Source: an uncultured Pseudomonadota bacterium
Lineage (GTDB): Bacteria > Myxococcota_A > UBA796 > SXON01
Length of the DNA: 64,000 nucleotides
Direction of reading: 5' to 3'
NCBI GenBank assembly: GCA_903844155.1
Contig: CAIMSU010000113.1
Location: forward strand, 32,361-96,360
The translations under genes were made by a program, and so were the position numbers. A model generated the notes under the pieces. The model was not told where the DNA came from, ran no database searches, and saw only the letters and a program-made list of their open reading frames with translations. Shown here in pieces: positions 25,400 to 34,951 of this stretch (its first letter is position 1; every line of letters starts with the position of its first letter).

Positions 25400-26623
25400 A
25401 TGCGCTGGATGCCGTACATCGTTGCCGGGGCCGTGGCGGTGCCCTGGATCGTCGTCCATCTTCTCGCCTTGGACGTCGGGAGTTCGCTCGTAGCGGTGAT
25501 GAGCGGGATCGCGATCCTCGGGGCCTCGTTCCTCTTGTCCTGGGCGTGCGAGGTGGCCGAGGAGGACGTCCCGCAGGCGCTCGCCGTGAGCGTGCTCGCG
25601 CTTGTGGCGGTGCTGCCGGAGTACGCCGTGGACGCGAGCTTTGCCTGGAAGGCGGCTGGGGATCCCGCGTCTGCTGGCTACGCCATCGCCAACATGACCG
25701 GCGGGAACCGGTTGATGCTGGGCTTCGGCTGGGTGCTGGTGTGCGTGCTGAACTGGGCGAAGTTCCGGCGTGATCGCGTGGTTTTGGAGAAGGACCTCGG
25801 CGGCGAGATCACCATCCTCATGGCGTCCACGCTTTACGCGCTGGTGCCGGTCTGGCGGGGATCGCTCACGCTCGTTGACACAGCCGTGTACGTGACCTTG
25901 TACGTGCTCTATCTTGTGGCGGCGTCGCGGGGCGAGGAGCACGAGAGCGAGCCGGTCGGGCCAGCGGCGGTGCTCGCCGGTCAGTCGACGATGGTGCGTC
26001 GGGGAGGGGTGATCGGGCTCGTCGTGTTCGGCGCCGCCGTGATCGTCATGAGCGCGGGGCCGTTCGCGGGGGCGCTCGTCGAGACCGGGGCGCGGCTCGG
26101 CGTCGACCAGTTCGTCCTGGTGCAGTGGGTCGCGCCAGTCGCGAGCGAGGCGCCGGAGGTGGTCGTCGCGACGTTGATGGTCCTGCGCGGGGCGAGCCAG
26201 ACGGGGCTGCGGGCGCTGATCAGCTCCAGCGTGAACCAGTGGACCTTGCTGGTCGGCACGTTGGCGTTGGTGATCTCGCTCGCGAGCGGGCACGGCGCGG
26301 CGCTCCCGCTGGACCCGCGGCAGCAGGAGGAGATGCTGCTGACGGCGGCGCAGTGCCTGTTCGCCATCGCCGTCATCGCGGACCTGAGGCTGCAACTCTG
26401 GCAAGCCAGCCTGCTCGGCGGGCTTTTCCTGCTCCAGCCGCTGTTCCCGAACGCCCACCGCCTCATCGCGATGGGGTACCTCGCCCTGTTCGCCATCGTC
26501 GTCGTCCTCGACAAGCGGACCCGCCACGGCCTGTGGCAGTCGCTCGACACGTTCTGGGGCCTGCTGACGAACCGTCCGCGGGAGGTTGAGCCGGACCATC
26601 GGGGAGACGGGATCGAGGGGTGA
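25400..26623 (+). CDS. Cation/Ca2+ exchanger family (CaCA-type) membrane protein
   Basis: 407 residues, about 11 membrane helices. Two alpha-repeats typical of Na+/Ca2+ and H+/Ca2+ exchangers are visible: ALAVSVLALVAVLPEYAVDA with AIANMTGGN in the first half, and VQWVAPVASEAPEVVVA with ISSSVNQWTLLVG in the second. The acidic residues of both PE motifs, which bind the cation, are present. The start ATG 25400 is preceded by GGGAG. The natural ion cannot be told from sequence. The hrpB start lies 5 nt after its stop. Confidence 0.8.
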   Translation: MRWMPYIVAGAVAVPWIVVHLLALDVGSSLVAVMSGIAILGASFLLSWACEVAEEDVPQALAVSVLALVAVLPEYAVDASFAWKAAGDPASAGYAIANMTGGNRLMLGFGWVLVCVLNWAKFRRDRVVLEKDLGGEITILMASTLYALVPVWRGSLTLVDTAVYVTLYVLYLVAASRGEEHESEPVGPAAVLAGQSTMVRRGGVIGLVVFGAAVIVMSAGPFAGALVETGARLGVDQFVLVQWVAPVASEAPEVVVATLMVLRGASQTGLRALISSSVNQWTLLVGTLALVISLASGHGAALPLDPRQQEEMLLTAAQCLFAIAVIADLRLQLWQASLLGGLFLLQPLFPNAHRLIAMGYLALFAIVVVLDKRTRHGLWQSLDTFWGLLTNRPREVEPDHRGDGIEG

Positions 26624-26627
26624 GCCG

Positions 26628-29099
26628 ATGATGCCGATTGATACGGCACTTCCAGCCATTGCCGCGGCGCTGGCTGCCGACGGCGTGGTCGTGGTCGAAG
26701 CGCCGCCGGGGACGGGCAAGACAACGCGGGTGCCGGTGTTCCTGGCGAAGGACGGGCGACGGGTGTGGGTGTTGGAGCCTCGCCGGATCGCTGCGCGCGC
26801 TTCCGCCGCGTTCGTCGCGCGGACGCTGGGCGAGCCGGTCGGCGAAACCGTGGGGTACGCCGTGCGTTTTGAGCGCCGAGAGAGCGCCCGGACGCGCGTG
26901 CTCTACGTCACCGAGGCGCTGCTTCTGAGGCGGCTCGTCGCCGATCCCACGCTTCGGGGCGAGGGCGGCTGTGACGTCGTCGTCCTTGACGAGTTTCACG
27001 AGCGCAGCCTTGAGAGCGATCTCGCGCTGGCCCGCCTGCGCGCGCTCCGGGCACGCCCAGTGACCGAGGGAGGACGCCCCGATCTGCAGATCGTGGTGAT
27101 GTCCGCGACCCTCGATGCTGCCGGTCTGGGTCGGTCGCTTTCGGCGGCCGTCGTCCGGGTCGAGGCGCGCGCGTTTCCCGTCGCGATCCGCCCCTACGCC
27201 CGGCGGGACGAGCGCCCGTTGGTTGAGCAGGTTCGGACGGGTGTATCCGCTGCCTTGGCGACCGTGGAGCGGCTGGAGGCGGAGCGGCTCCCGGGTGACG
27301 GCCGCGCCGATGGACGCGCCCTCGCGAGCGTCCTCGTCTTCCTGCCCGGCGTCGGCGAGATCGAGCGCTGCGCCGAGGCGCTGAGGCCGGATCTCGCCCG
27401 GTTGGCGGCCCAGACTGGGCGCGTCGTCGACCTCGTCCCGCTCCATGGCGATCTGGACGGCGCTGCCCAGGACCGCGCCTTGCGTGGCCGCGGGGATGGT
27501 CAGGATGATCGCCGCGCCGCGCCGCAGAGCCGCGTGATCCTCGCCACGAACGTCGCAGAGACCAGCGTGACCGTCGACGACGTGGCCGTGGTCGTCGACA
27601 GCGGCCTCGCCCGGATCGCCGGGCACGATCCCTGGTCGGGCCTGCCGACGTTGACGGTGGAGCCCATCTCGCGCGCCTCCGCGGATCAGCGTGCCGGTCG
27701 GGCCGGGCGGCTCGGTCCGGGCGTGTGTTACCGGCTCTACGCCGACTACGATCAGCGCCCCGCCGCGCTCGCCCCTGCGTTGCAGCGCGCCGATCTCGCC
27801 GCCGTCGCGCTTGACGTTGGCGACGAGGCTCTTCCGTGGCTGCAGCCCCCGCCCGTCGCCGCCTGGCGCGCCGCGAGGGCCATGCTCACGCGACTCGGGG
27901 CGTTGGAAGCGGGTCATCGGACCGCGATCGGGGAGGCCATGCAGACGTTGCCGCTCTCCCCGCGCCTCGCCCGGGTCGTGATCGAGGGGGTGGCGCTCGG
28001 CGTTCCGGAGGAGGCGTGCGCGCTCGTTGCCGTGCTTGGCCGTTCGCGAGGCGGACGCGCGGAGGATCCGGCCGCGCACGTGCTCTCCGGGGCGCGGCTG
28101 TCGGGCGAGGCCGAGCAGGAACGGGCGCAGCTTGCGCGGCTGGTCCGGGCGTGGGGTTCGCGGCCGACGCTGCAGGGTTCAGCCGGCGATGCGCTTGTCC
28201 TGGCGTTGTTGGCGGGGTTTCCGGACCGGGTGGGCGAGCGACGGGGCGGGCGGGTCGTGTTCGCCGGGGGCGGCAGCGCGACCGTCGACGCCGCGACCCC
28301 GGGTGGCGACGGGTACGTCGTGGTCCCGGAGGCGATGTCGGGCGACGGGGGCGTGCGGGTCCGGTGGATGACGCGGGCGCCGCAGGGGTGGCTCGCGGAC
28401 CGGGCGGAGGTGCGGACGCGCACGCGTTGGACGGGCTCGCGGGTCGAGGTCGTCGAGCAGCTCTGCTTTGGGGAGCTTGTCCTTGACGAAGGGGCTGCCG
28501 TCCTCGCGCCGGGCAGCGAGGCCGAGGCCGAGGTCGGGAAGCTGCTCGCCGACGAGGTCGCCGCGACCGCGCACCGGGTCTTTCCGGACCACGAGGCCGC
28601 CGCTGCGCTCGTCGCCCGGATCGACTGGCTCCGGCGCATCGGCCAGCCCTTTCCGACGGTCGCGCTCGGCGACGTGGTCCGTGCCGCCTGCGTCGGCTCC
28701 CGATCCCTCGCTGAGCTCGGCAGCGTCTCGCTCGTCGACGTCATCGCGCGGACCGTCGACGTCGCGCGGGTGGAAGCGCTTGCCCCCGCCACCTTGCCGC
28801 TCGGCAACCGCAAACGCACGCCGGTCACCTACCCGGCCGACCAGGAGCCCTACATCGCCTCCCGGATGCAGGACTTTTTCGGCCTCGCGCGGAGTCCGGT
28901 CGTCGCCGGCGACCGCCCCCTCGTCCTCCACCTCCTCGCCCCAAACCAGCGCCCCGTGCAGATCACCGGCGACCTCGCCGGCTTCTGGAAGAACCACTGG
29001 CCCGCGATCCGACGCGAGCTCATGCGCCGCTACCCCCGCCAGATGTGGCCCGAAAACCCCCTTGAGGCCGCGCCGCCCGAATTCCGCCCGCGCCGTTGA
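26628..29099 (+). CDS. hrpB: ATP-dependent helicase HrpB
   Basis: DEAH-box RNA helicase family; the cellular role in most bacteria is unclear. 823 residues from ATG 26628. Motif I APPGTGKTTRVPVFL near residue 25, motif II DEFHERSLESD near 121, motif III VMSATLDA, then ATNVAETSVTVDDV, and motif VI QRAGRAGRLGPG. The long C-terminal HrpB-specific region ends with the family tail YPADQEPYIASRMQDFFGL, VLHLLAPNQRPVQIT and RRYPRQMWPENP. Length is typical. Convergent with the next gene, with zero spacing between the stops. Confidence 0.93.
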   Translation: MMPIDTALPAIAAALAADGVVVVEAPPGTGKTTRVPVFLAKDGRRVWVLEPRRIAARASAAFVARTLGEPVGETVGYAVRFERRESARTRVLYVTEALLLRRLVADPTLRGEGGCDVVVLDEFHERSLESDLALARLRALRARPVTEGGRPDLQIVVMSATLDAAGLGRSLSAAVVRVEARAFPVAIRPYARRDERPLVEQVRTGVSAALATVERLEAERLPGDGRADGRALASVLVFLPGVGEIERCAEALRPDLARLAAQTGRVVDLVPLHGDLDGAAQDRALRGRGDGQDDRRAAPQSRVILATNVAETSVTVDDVAVVVDSGLARIAGHDPWSGLPTLTVEPISRASADQRAGRAGRLGPGVCYRLYADYDQRPAALAPALQRADLAAVALDVGDEALPWLQPPPVAAWRAARAMLTRLGALEAGHRTAIGEAMQTLPLSPRLARVVIEGVALGVPEEACALVAVLGRSRGGRAEDPAAHVLSGARLSGEAEQERAQLARLVRAWGSRPTLQGSAGDALVLALLAGFPDRVGERRGGRVVFAGGGSATVDAATPGGDGYVVVPEAMSGDGGVRVRWMTRAPQGWLADRAEVRTRTRWTGSRVEVVEQLCFGELVLDEGAAVLAPGSEAEAEVGKLLADEVAATAHRVFPDHEAAAALVARIDWLRRIGQPFPTVALGDVVRAACVGSRSLAELGSVSLVDVIARTVDVARVEALAPATLPLGNRKRTPVTYPADQEPYIASRMQDFFGLARSPVVAGDRPLVLHLLAPNQRPVQITGDLAGFWKNHWPAIRRELMRRYPRQMWPENPLEAAPPEFRPRR

Positions 29100-30167
29100 C
29101 TAGCGGGCGAGCTTCCCGCGTTTTCGGCCAAGGCGCTCATACACGCGCGCAGCCTGACGTTCCTTGTAGAGGTCGTGTCGGCCCTCGCCGCTCTCGTTCA
29201 GCGCGTCTGTCTCCGCGTCGACGAGCTGGAATTCCACGCTGATCATCACCGCTTCGCCGAGGAGCGCGCGGTTTTTTGGCGGTGCGACGCCCGGAACGTC
29301 GTACACGCAGACGGGCAGCTCGGCGATGAAGTTGATGACTCGGTAGATGCCGCCTGAGTGCGGGTTGGCGGCCGGTTGGGGCGGCATGGAGAAGCCGGGT
29401 GCAAGGCGCGCGAGGTCGGCCATCTCGTCGGGAAAAAGCAGGTTGTTGTGGCTCTCCCCCGGGGTGATGGCGGGGAAGGGGACGAGGTGGCGACAGAGCC
29501 AGGCGATGGCGGGGACGAGGTCCTCGCGCCGCTCGGTCACGACGCGGAACCGCAGCTTGTCGAAGATCGTGGCGGCCGTCGCCTCGCGCTTGGCGAGGAG
29601 CTTGGTGATGACGCTCGGGCGGCTCTTGCGGTTGCCGTAGAAGGCGCGAAGCGGAAATCCCCCGCGGCGCATCTGGTCGGCGCGCGCGAGGACGACGTCG
29701 TACGCGAGCTGGGTGAGGTCGACGTCGCGGACCGCCACTTGCGCGCGCAGCTCCTGCATTTCGAGGTGGTTGATGACGTGCATCAGCTTGAGGACGGCGC
29801 AGTACTGGATGCGGTCGCGGGAGAAGCGGTCGCGCTCAGAGGCGGCGAGGAACGCGTCGCGCACGTCATCCGGCCGGCGGACCTCGGGCCGGATCGTGAG
29901 GCGCAGGTGCTCTTCGAGGTAGTTGACGGCCTGGTTGTAGAGGTAGCGCAGCCGCTCGCGCGCCCAGCCGTGCCGGGTCACGTCGCACTTCCAGAGCGCG
30001 AGGAAGCTGTTGACCTCGTCGTGCGAGGTGAACCGCAGCGCCGTCCAGTCGACGACGGAGCCGCCCGTGAGCGCCAGCAGCGCCGCCTCGATGTCGAGGG
30101 GCGAGAGGGTCGGCGTGACCGGCGGGATCGGCGGGAGCTCGTCGAGCTCCATCAGGTCGGGGCGCAT
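29100..30167 (-). CDS. Conserved myxobacterial protein (TIGR04552-like), possible RelA/SpoT-like core
   Basis: 355 residues, no signal peptide, soluble. Contains a segment that resembles nucleotidyltransferase-type RelA/SpoT cores: FYGNRKSRPSVITKLLAKRE, then IFDKLRFRVVTERREDLVPA. The overall appearance fits the uncharacterised family TIGR04552 restricted to myxobacteria and relatives; this is from memory and could be wrong. No enzymatic activity can be claimed. It follows mfd on the same strand after 42 nt. Confidence 0.55.
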   Translation of the reverse strand: MRPDLMELDELPPIPPVTPTLSPLDIEAALLALTGGSVVDWTALRFTSHDEVNSFLALWKCDVTRHGWARERLRYLYNQAVNYLEEHLRLTIRPEVRRPDDVRDAFLAASERDRFSRDRIQYCAVLKLMHVINHLEMQELRAQVAVRDVDLTQLAYDVVLARADQMRRGGFPLRAFYGNRKSRPSVITKLLAKREATAATIFDKLRFRVVTERREDLVPAIAWLCRHLVPFPAITPGESHNNLLFPDEMADLARLAPGFSMPPQPAANPHSGGIYRVINFIAELPVCVYDVPGVAPPKNRALLGEAVMISVEFQLVDAETDALNESGEGRHDLYKERQAARVYERLGRKRGKLAR

Positions 30168-30209
30168 CCGTCAGAGTAGCCCGCCGGGGTGCCGCGGGGC
30201 CCGGCCGGC

Positions 30210-33200
30210 CTACGCCTCCAGCTTCCCGAACACCCACGCGACGAACCGCCACGGGTCCAGCGCCTCCTCCGGCGCAAAGCGCACCTCGAGCGATCTCGTC
30301 GCGCCATCCCACGTCCAACGCCGGGAGTTCTCCTTCGCCAGGCGGGCTGGGCCTGCAGGGATCGTCTCGGCCGGCGCGTACCGGACCACGGCCCGCACCT
30401 TCAGGATCGCCAGCCGCTCGATCCCCAGGGTCCGGCAGCGGATCTTGAGCAACGTGAGCTTCCGCAAGTTCTCCGCCTCGACCGGTGCCTTTCCGTTCCG
30501 CTCGACGAGCACGGCGAACGCGCGCTCGGCCTCCTTCTCGCTCCTCGCCAGCGCAAGCTGCTGGTACGCGTCCAGCCGGTCCGGCAGCTCGGGGATCCAC
30601 GCGTCTGGCAGCAGCGCCGGGACGCCGATCTCGACCTCGGGGTCGATGCGATGCACGCTGGCCTGCCCACGAGCGCGCGCGACCGCCTCCTCCAGGAGCT
30701 CCAGGTAGGCGTCAAAGCCGATGGCGGCGATCTGGCCGTGCTGCTTGTCGCCGAGGATCTCGCCGGCGCCACGTTGGTCGAGATCCTCGCTGGCGAGCGC
30801 GAAATTGGCCCCAAGCTCGCTGTGCTTCTGGAAGGCGTGGAGGCGCTCGTAGACCGCGCTCTTCGGGTCGTGGTCGCCGCTGGTGAGCACGGTGCAATGG
30901 GCGCGGACGTTGCCTCGCCCGACGCGCCCGCGGAGCTGATAGAGCTGGGCCAACCCGAACATCTCGCCACGGTTGATGATCATCGTGTTGACCATCGGTA
31001 GATCCACGCCCGACTCGATGATCGCGGTGCTCACGAGTACGTCCTCCTCGCCGCGGATGAATCGTCCAAGCGCCCGCTCCAGCGTCGCCGGCGGCATCTG
31101 TCCATGGGCAACGCCGATCTTCGCCTCGGGCACCAGCGCGCGCAGCCACTTGGCGACGCCCTCGATGCTCTGCACGCGGTTGTGGACGAAGAAGACCTGC
31201 CCGCCCCGGCGCAATTCGTGGAGCACGTCCTCGCGCACGCGCTCGGGTGCAAAGCGGACGACCTCGGTCCGGATCCGCTGTCGGCCGGAGGGCGGTGTCG
31301 AGAGGATCGAGAGCTCGCGCAGGCCCGTCAGCGCCATCTGCAGCGTGCGCGGGATCGGCGTGGCGGTGAGCGTGAGGGTGTGGACAGTGCTGGCCTGTCG
31401 GCGCACCTCCTCCTTCTGCCGCGTGCCGAACCGGTGCTCCTCGTCGACGATGAGCAGGCCGAGCCGCCGATAGCGGACGTCGCTGGTGAGGAGGCGCGTG
31501 GTGCCGATCAGCACGTCGACCTGGCCGGCGGCGAGATCGGCGAGGATGCGGCGTTCGTCCGCGGGAGATGTCAAGCGGGAGAGCGTCTCGACGCGCAGGG
31601 AGCCCCCGCTGGCGGCGTCGAAGCGGGCGCGGAATGTCTGGCCGTGCTGCATGACGAGGATGGACGTCGGGCAGAGGACGGCGACCTGCCAGCCGTCCTG
31701 GGCGACGCGAAAAGCCGCCCGCATCGCCACTTCTGTCTTGCCGAAGCCGACGTCGCCGATGACCACGCGGTCCATCGGCTGGCCCCGCTCCAGATCATCG
31801 AGGACGGCGTGGATCGCAGCGTCCTGGTCGGGCGTCTCGATGAACGGGAAGCCCTCCTCAAAGGCGATGAACAGGTCATCGCGGCCCTGGAACGCCGGTG
31901 CCTTCGCGAGGGCCCGGCGCGCCTGGATCATCAAAAGCTCGCTCGCAAGCTGGGCGATCGCGTCGCGGACCTTGGCACGGCGTGCATCCCAGGTCGCACC
32001 GCCGAGGCGGTCCAGGTTCGGAAGCGCGGCGCCCGACCCCTGGTACGGCGTGACGAGATCGAGTCGGTGAACCGGCACATGCAGCCGAGCGCCGTCGCGG
32101 TACTCGATGGTGACGAAGTCGCCGTGCTCAACGCCGACGGGCGTGCGCGAGATCCCGACGTACTTGCCGATGCCATGCCGAACGTGGACGAGCAACTGCC
32201 CGGGTTGCACGGTCGCAAAGCTGCGACGCTGGGCCTCGCGGAACGTTCGGCCGCCTGCCCGGCCAGCGGGGCGCGAAGCTGCGGTCTCGCCGCCGAGTCG
32301 CGCCCCGAAAAGGTCGTCGGCGGTGACCCAGACCTCGTCGTCCGTCAGGTAGCCCTCCCCCAGCGACCCGACGACGAGGCCGATGGTGCCTGGATCGGCG
32401 GGGTGAGCGACCACGGGCACGGACAGGCCGGCGTTCTCGAGCATCGCGCGCACCCGTTCGACGCGCGCCTCCTGCGCCACGAGCGTGACCGCGCGCCCTT
32501 CGTGGACCCACCGGCGAAGCTGCGTGACCGCGGGCGCCAGTTCATGCTGAACCCGGATCAGGGGCGGTCGGGCGAGGGGCTCGGCGTCCGGGTCCGAGTC
32601 AGCGGCGGGAAGCTGGGTGAGGGCGACGGCGGCGGAGAGGTCGACGGCGTCCGCGTAGCGGTCCGAGGGGCGGACGAGAGGGCGGTCCGCGGGGGCGAGG
32701 GCGGCCCAACGCGCTGCGATCTGCTCGGTGGCGGCCTGCAGTTCGCCGCGAACCCGGTCGGGCTCCCAGACGTAGACGGGGCCGGTGAGGCTCACCGGCG
32801 TAAGTGGCTGATCTATCGCCTGCAACGCCGGTAGATAGTCCTCCGCGCCCGCAAACCAGACGCCATCGCGGAGCGCGTCCATCACCCGCCGCCACGTCCG
32901 AAGCTGGCGCGGGTCACCGTCGGCCCGACTCGCGGCGTCCTCACGCAGGATCGCCTGCATGTACGCCGCGGCTCGCTCGGCGGCCTGGCTGTCCAGCACC
33001 GCCTCACGCATCGGCAGGACCGTCAGCGTGGTCTGCGCCCGACGGCCTGGTTGTGGGTTGTCAGGGTCAAAGCCCCGGATACGCTCGATGGCGTCGTCGA
33101 ACGTCTCGATCCGGGCGGCCTCGGCCGCGCCCATCGGCCACAGGTCGACGATGTCGCCACGCACAGCCACCGTCCCGGGCACGTCCACGTGCTGGACGAC

Positions 33201-33596
33201 GAGGTAGCCGCGTGCCGTCAGCCACTCCAGCAGCGGTCGTGACCGGAGCGCCTCGCCCACGCGTAGCACGAGCGGATTCAGGGCGGGCACCCTGAGCAAG
33301 AGCGCCTTCGCGGGTGCGACGATCAGCGCCCGGCGCTTGTCCCAGGCGCCGGCGGAGGCATGGCGGGCCTCGATCCGCATGCGCCCGAGGTCCGCATCAG
33401 GCGAGACGCCGTCCCAGGGTCGGCCGTCATCAGCCGGGTAGGGGAGAATGCCAGGAATCGCCTTGGGTTTCGGGTCCACGCCGGCGTAGAAGCGGAGCGC
33501 GCTCACCCAGCGCTCGGCGTCGTCGCGGGTGGGGACGACCAGCCACCCCGTCGCGCGTGTGCGGACCAGCAAGCGTGCGGCCGCAGACGCCGTCAA
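30210..33596 (-). CDS. mfd: Transcription-repair coupling factor Mfd
   Basis: DNA translocase that removes RNA polymerase stalled at lesions and recruits UvrA. About 1128 residues. The N-terminal UvrB-like module is followed by the CarD-like RNA-polymerase-interacting domain near 460-545 (LLVHVRHGIGKYVG, FVTIEYRDGARLHVPVHRLD). The translocase has Walker A GDVGFGKTEVAMRA near 612, DEEHRFG near 718, TATPIPRTLQMAL, VHNRVQSIEG and QLRGRVGRGNVRA. A C-terminal TRCF domain closes it. The TTG at 33596 is only the most distal standard start; the frame stays open upstream, so the true start is uncertain. Follows a membrane-protein gene. Confidence 0.94.
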   Translation of the reverse strand: MTASAAARLLVRTRATGWLVVPTRDDAERWVSALRFYAGVDPKPKAIPGILPYPADDGRPWDGVSPDADLGRMRIEARHASAGAWDKRRALIVAPAKALLLRVPALNPLVLRVGEALRSRPLLEWLTARGYLVVQHVDVPGTVAVRGDIVDLWPMGAAEAARIETFDDAIERIRGFDPDNPQPGRRAQTTLTVLPMREAVLDSQAAERAAAYMQAILREDAASRADGDPRQLRTWRRVMDALRDGVWFAGAEDYLPALQAIDQPLTPVSLTGPVYVWEPDRVRGELQAATEQIAARWAALAPADRPLVRPSDRYADAVDLSAAVALTQLPAADSDPDAEPLARPPLIRVQHELAPAVTQLRRWVHEGRAVTLVAQEARVERVRAMLENAGLSVPVVAHPADPGTIGLVVGSLGEGYLTDDEVWVTADDLFGARLGGETAASRPAGRAGGRTFREAQRRSFATVQPGQLLVHVRHGIGKYVGISRTPVGVEHGDFVTIEYRDGARLHVPVHRLDLVTPYQGSGAALPNLDRLGGATWDARRAKVRDAIAQLASELLMIQARRALAKAPAFQGRDDLFIAFEEGFPFIETPDQDAAIHAVLDDLERGQPMDRVVIGDVGFGKTEVAMRAAFRVAQDGWQVAVLCPTSILVMQHGQTFRARFDAASGGSLRVETLSRLTSPADERRILADLAAGQVDVLIGTTRLLTSDVRYRRLGLLIVDEEHRFGTRQKEEVRRQASTVHTLTLTATPIPRTLQMALTGLRELSILSTPPSGRQRIRTEVVRFAPERVREDVLHELRRGGQVFFVHNRVQSIEGVAKWLRALVPEAKIGVAHGQMPPATLERALGRFIRGEEDVLVSTAIIESGVDLPMVNTMIINRGEMFGLAQLYQLRGRVGRGNVRAHCTVLTSGDHDPKSAVYERLHAFQKHSELGANFALASEDLDQRGAGEILGDKQHGQIAAIGFDAYLELLEEAVARARGQASVHRIDPEVEIGVPALLPDAWIPELPDRLDAYQQLALARSEKEAERAFAVLVERNGKAPVEAENLRKLTLLKIRCRTLGIERLAILKVRAVVRYAPAETIPAGPARLAKENSRRWTWDGATRSLEVRFAPEEALDPWRFVAWVFGKLEA

Positions 33597-33652
33597 CCCG
33601 CCGAGGGGATGCTCGGGCGGCGTTCGGATCGCCGAGAGTGTGCCGGGATGCC

Positions 33653-34441
33653 TCAGGCGGTGCTCGGCTCGGGCGCTGCGACCTTCTGGTAGAGCGACAG
33701 GTAGTACTGCACGAGCACGAGATCAAAGAAGGCGAGCACGGAGTAGTCGACGACGCCGCCGGCGAACATGACGTACCAGGCGGAATCCTGCGCCTCGAAC
33801 GTCCCGTACAACTGCCACGGCAGCCACCAGAGCAAGCCGAGGCAGAACGTGCGGAAGATCTGACCGCGCCGACCGAGGGTGAGCTGGCTCGAGCGCCGCA
33901 GGGGCGACAATTCGTCACGATTGAGCGTCGCGATCGCGTCCACGAACGAGTACTGCAGGCCAAACACGATGGTCGGCAGGATGATGATCTGCCCCAACAT
34001 CACGGCGGCGTACGCGGTGAAGTGCGGGCGGATGACGTCTGGGAACCGGTCGATGCCGTAGTTGATGGCGCCGGAGAGGGTCTTGGGCTTCTTGTTGTAC
34101 TCCTGCACCCACAGGTAGATCGTGGCCGGCGCGGCCCAGGATCCCACGACGCCTCCCCAGATCGTCATCGCGATGAGCGCGACGACTTGCGCCGCCACGA
34201 GCATCATCTGGCCCTGCCGGATGGGATCGGTCGCGGCGTAGTTCTTCTGGATGTAGTCGAACACGACGTCCGTCACGCCATCGGCGATCAACGCCCCGAT
34301 CCCGCCGGTGATCACCGAGATGAACAGGATGATGAACAGGTTCTCGAAGAACACCCGGAGCGCGTTCTGCACCGTCGCAACGATGCCGATCGAAAAGCCG
34401 CCGCTCCCGAAGAAGAGCTTGCCGAGTCTGAAAAAAATCAT
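33653..34441 (-). CDS. Multi-pass inner membrane protein, function unknown
   Basis: 262 residues with about six hydrophobic segments (VFFENLFIILFISVITGGIGA, MLVAAQVVALIAMTIWGGVVG, LGQIIILPTIVFGLQ, ICL-type FCLGLLWWLPWQLYG and FAGGVVDYSVLAFFDLVL, split here by polar loops). The start is ATG 34441. It resembles small membrane proteins of the DUF-type found near cell-envelope genes but has no catalytic motif that I recognise. Upstream of mfd on the same strand with 56 nt between. Confidence 0.6.
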   Translation of the reverse strand: MIFFRLGKLFFGSGGFSIGIVATVQNALRVFFENLFIILFISVITGGIGALIADGVTDVVFDYIQKNYAATDPIRQGQMMLVAAQVVALIAMTIWGGVVGSWAAPATIYLWVQEYNKKPKTLSGAINYGIDRFPDVIRPHFTAYAAVMLGQIIILPTIVFGLQYSFVDAIATLNRDELSPLRRSSQLTLGRRGQIFRTFCLGLLWWLPWQLYGTFEAQDSAWYVMFAGGVVDYSVLAFFDLVLVQYYLSLYQKVAAPEPSTA

Positions 34442-34662
34442 GGTGAGTCTCGAAGGGCGCGGCTATCACGGTCAACGCGCGCCGCGCGCGGTCAGGGCAG
34501 GACCTGCCCGTAGACCGTCCACGGGGTGAACGCCGTGGGCTGGAACGGCGCGGGATCACCGCGGCGTTCCATGCGGGATCGGGATCGGCGTGGGCCCGCC
34601 CGAGCCGCCCAAAGGATCCGCAGCGACCCGCGCGAGGCGGGGCCGCGCGTTAGGCCGGCTCC
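34442..34662. other. Divergent intergenic region, no gene seen
   Basis: Part of the 510-bp gap between the membrane protein and the Fpg-like gene. It contains Gly/Cys-rich-looking GC stretches and several short palindromes (for example around GCGCGCCGCGCGCG near 34476) but no confident promoter. A 26-codon minus-strand ORF at 34492-34572 cannot be distinguished from chance. Confidence 0.5.
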
Positions 34663-34929
34663 ATGCTGTCCGCCGCCCACGATCTCGCCCGCCTGATCAC
34701 CGCCGAGCTTGCCGCCGTCGGCCAATCCGACCAGTTCGCCGCCATCGTGGGAACCGGCGTTGGAGCTGTGCAAGCCATCACGGACTCCAAGCAGCTCGAC
34801 CCGCTGGTGAAGCGTTGGAACGTGCACGCAGGCGCACATCCGCCGCTGGCGCGCGTTGCCTTCTACGACCGCGGGCCGGGGTCCGAGGTGTCGCTCGGGC
34901 ATCGCGGTACCGGCAAGGTCTGGCCGTGA
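34663..34929 (+). CDS. Small hypothetical protein
   Basis: 88 residues (MLSAAHDLARLITAEL at the start, HRGTGKVWP at the end), soluble, no signal peptide, no domain I recognise. It sits 22 nt before the Fpg-like gene on the same strand. There is no good Shine-Dalgarno sequence. The amino acid composition is like a normal protein, more so than the overlapping frames, but it could be a chance ORF. Confidence 0.4.
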   Translation: MLSAAHDLARLITAELAAVGQSDQFAAIVGTGVGAVQAITDSKQLDPLVKRWNVHAGAHPPLARVAFYDRGPGSEVSLGHRGTGKVWP

Positions 34930-34951
34930 TTGTGGGCCGGTGAAGCGCTGA

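Noticed and set aside
25322..26719. Minus-strand extension of the beta-barrel frame
   Set aside because: Antisense to the exchanger gene, Arg/Gln/His-rich, no signal peptide or domain.
34492..34572. 26-codon minus-strand ORF ending in PWTVYGQVLP
   Set aside because: Too short, no ribosome binding site and no neighbour that would support it.
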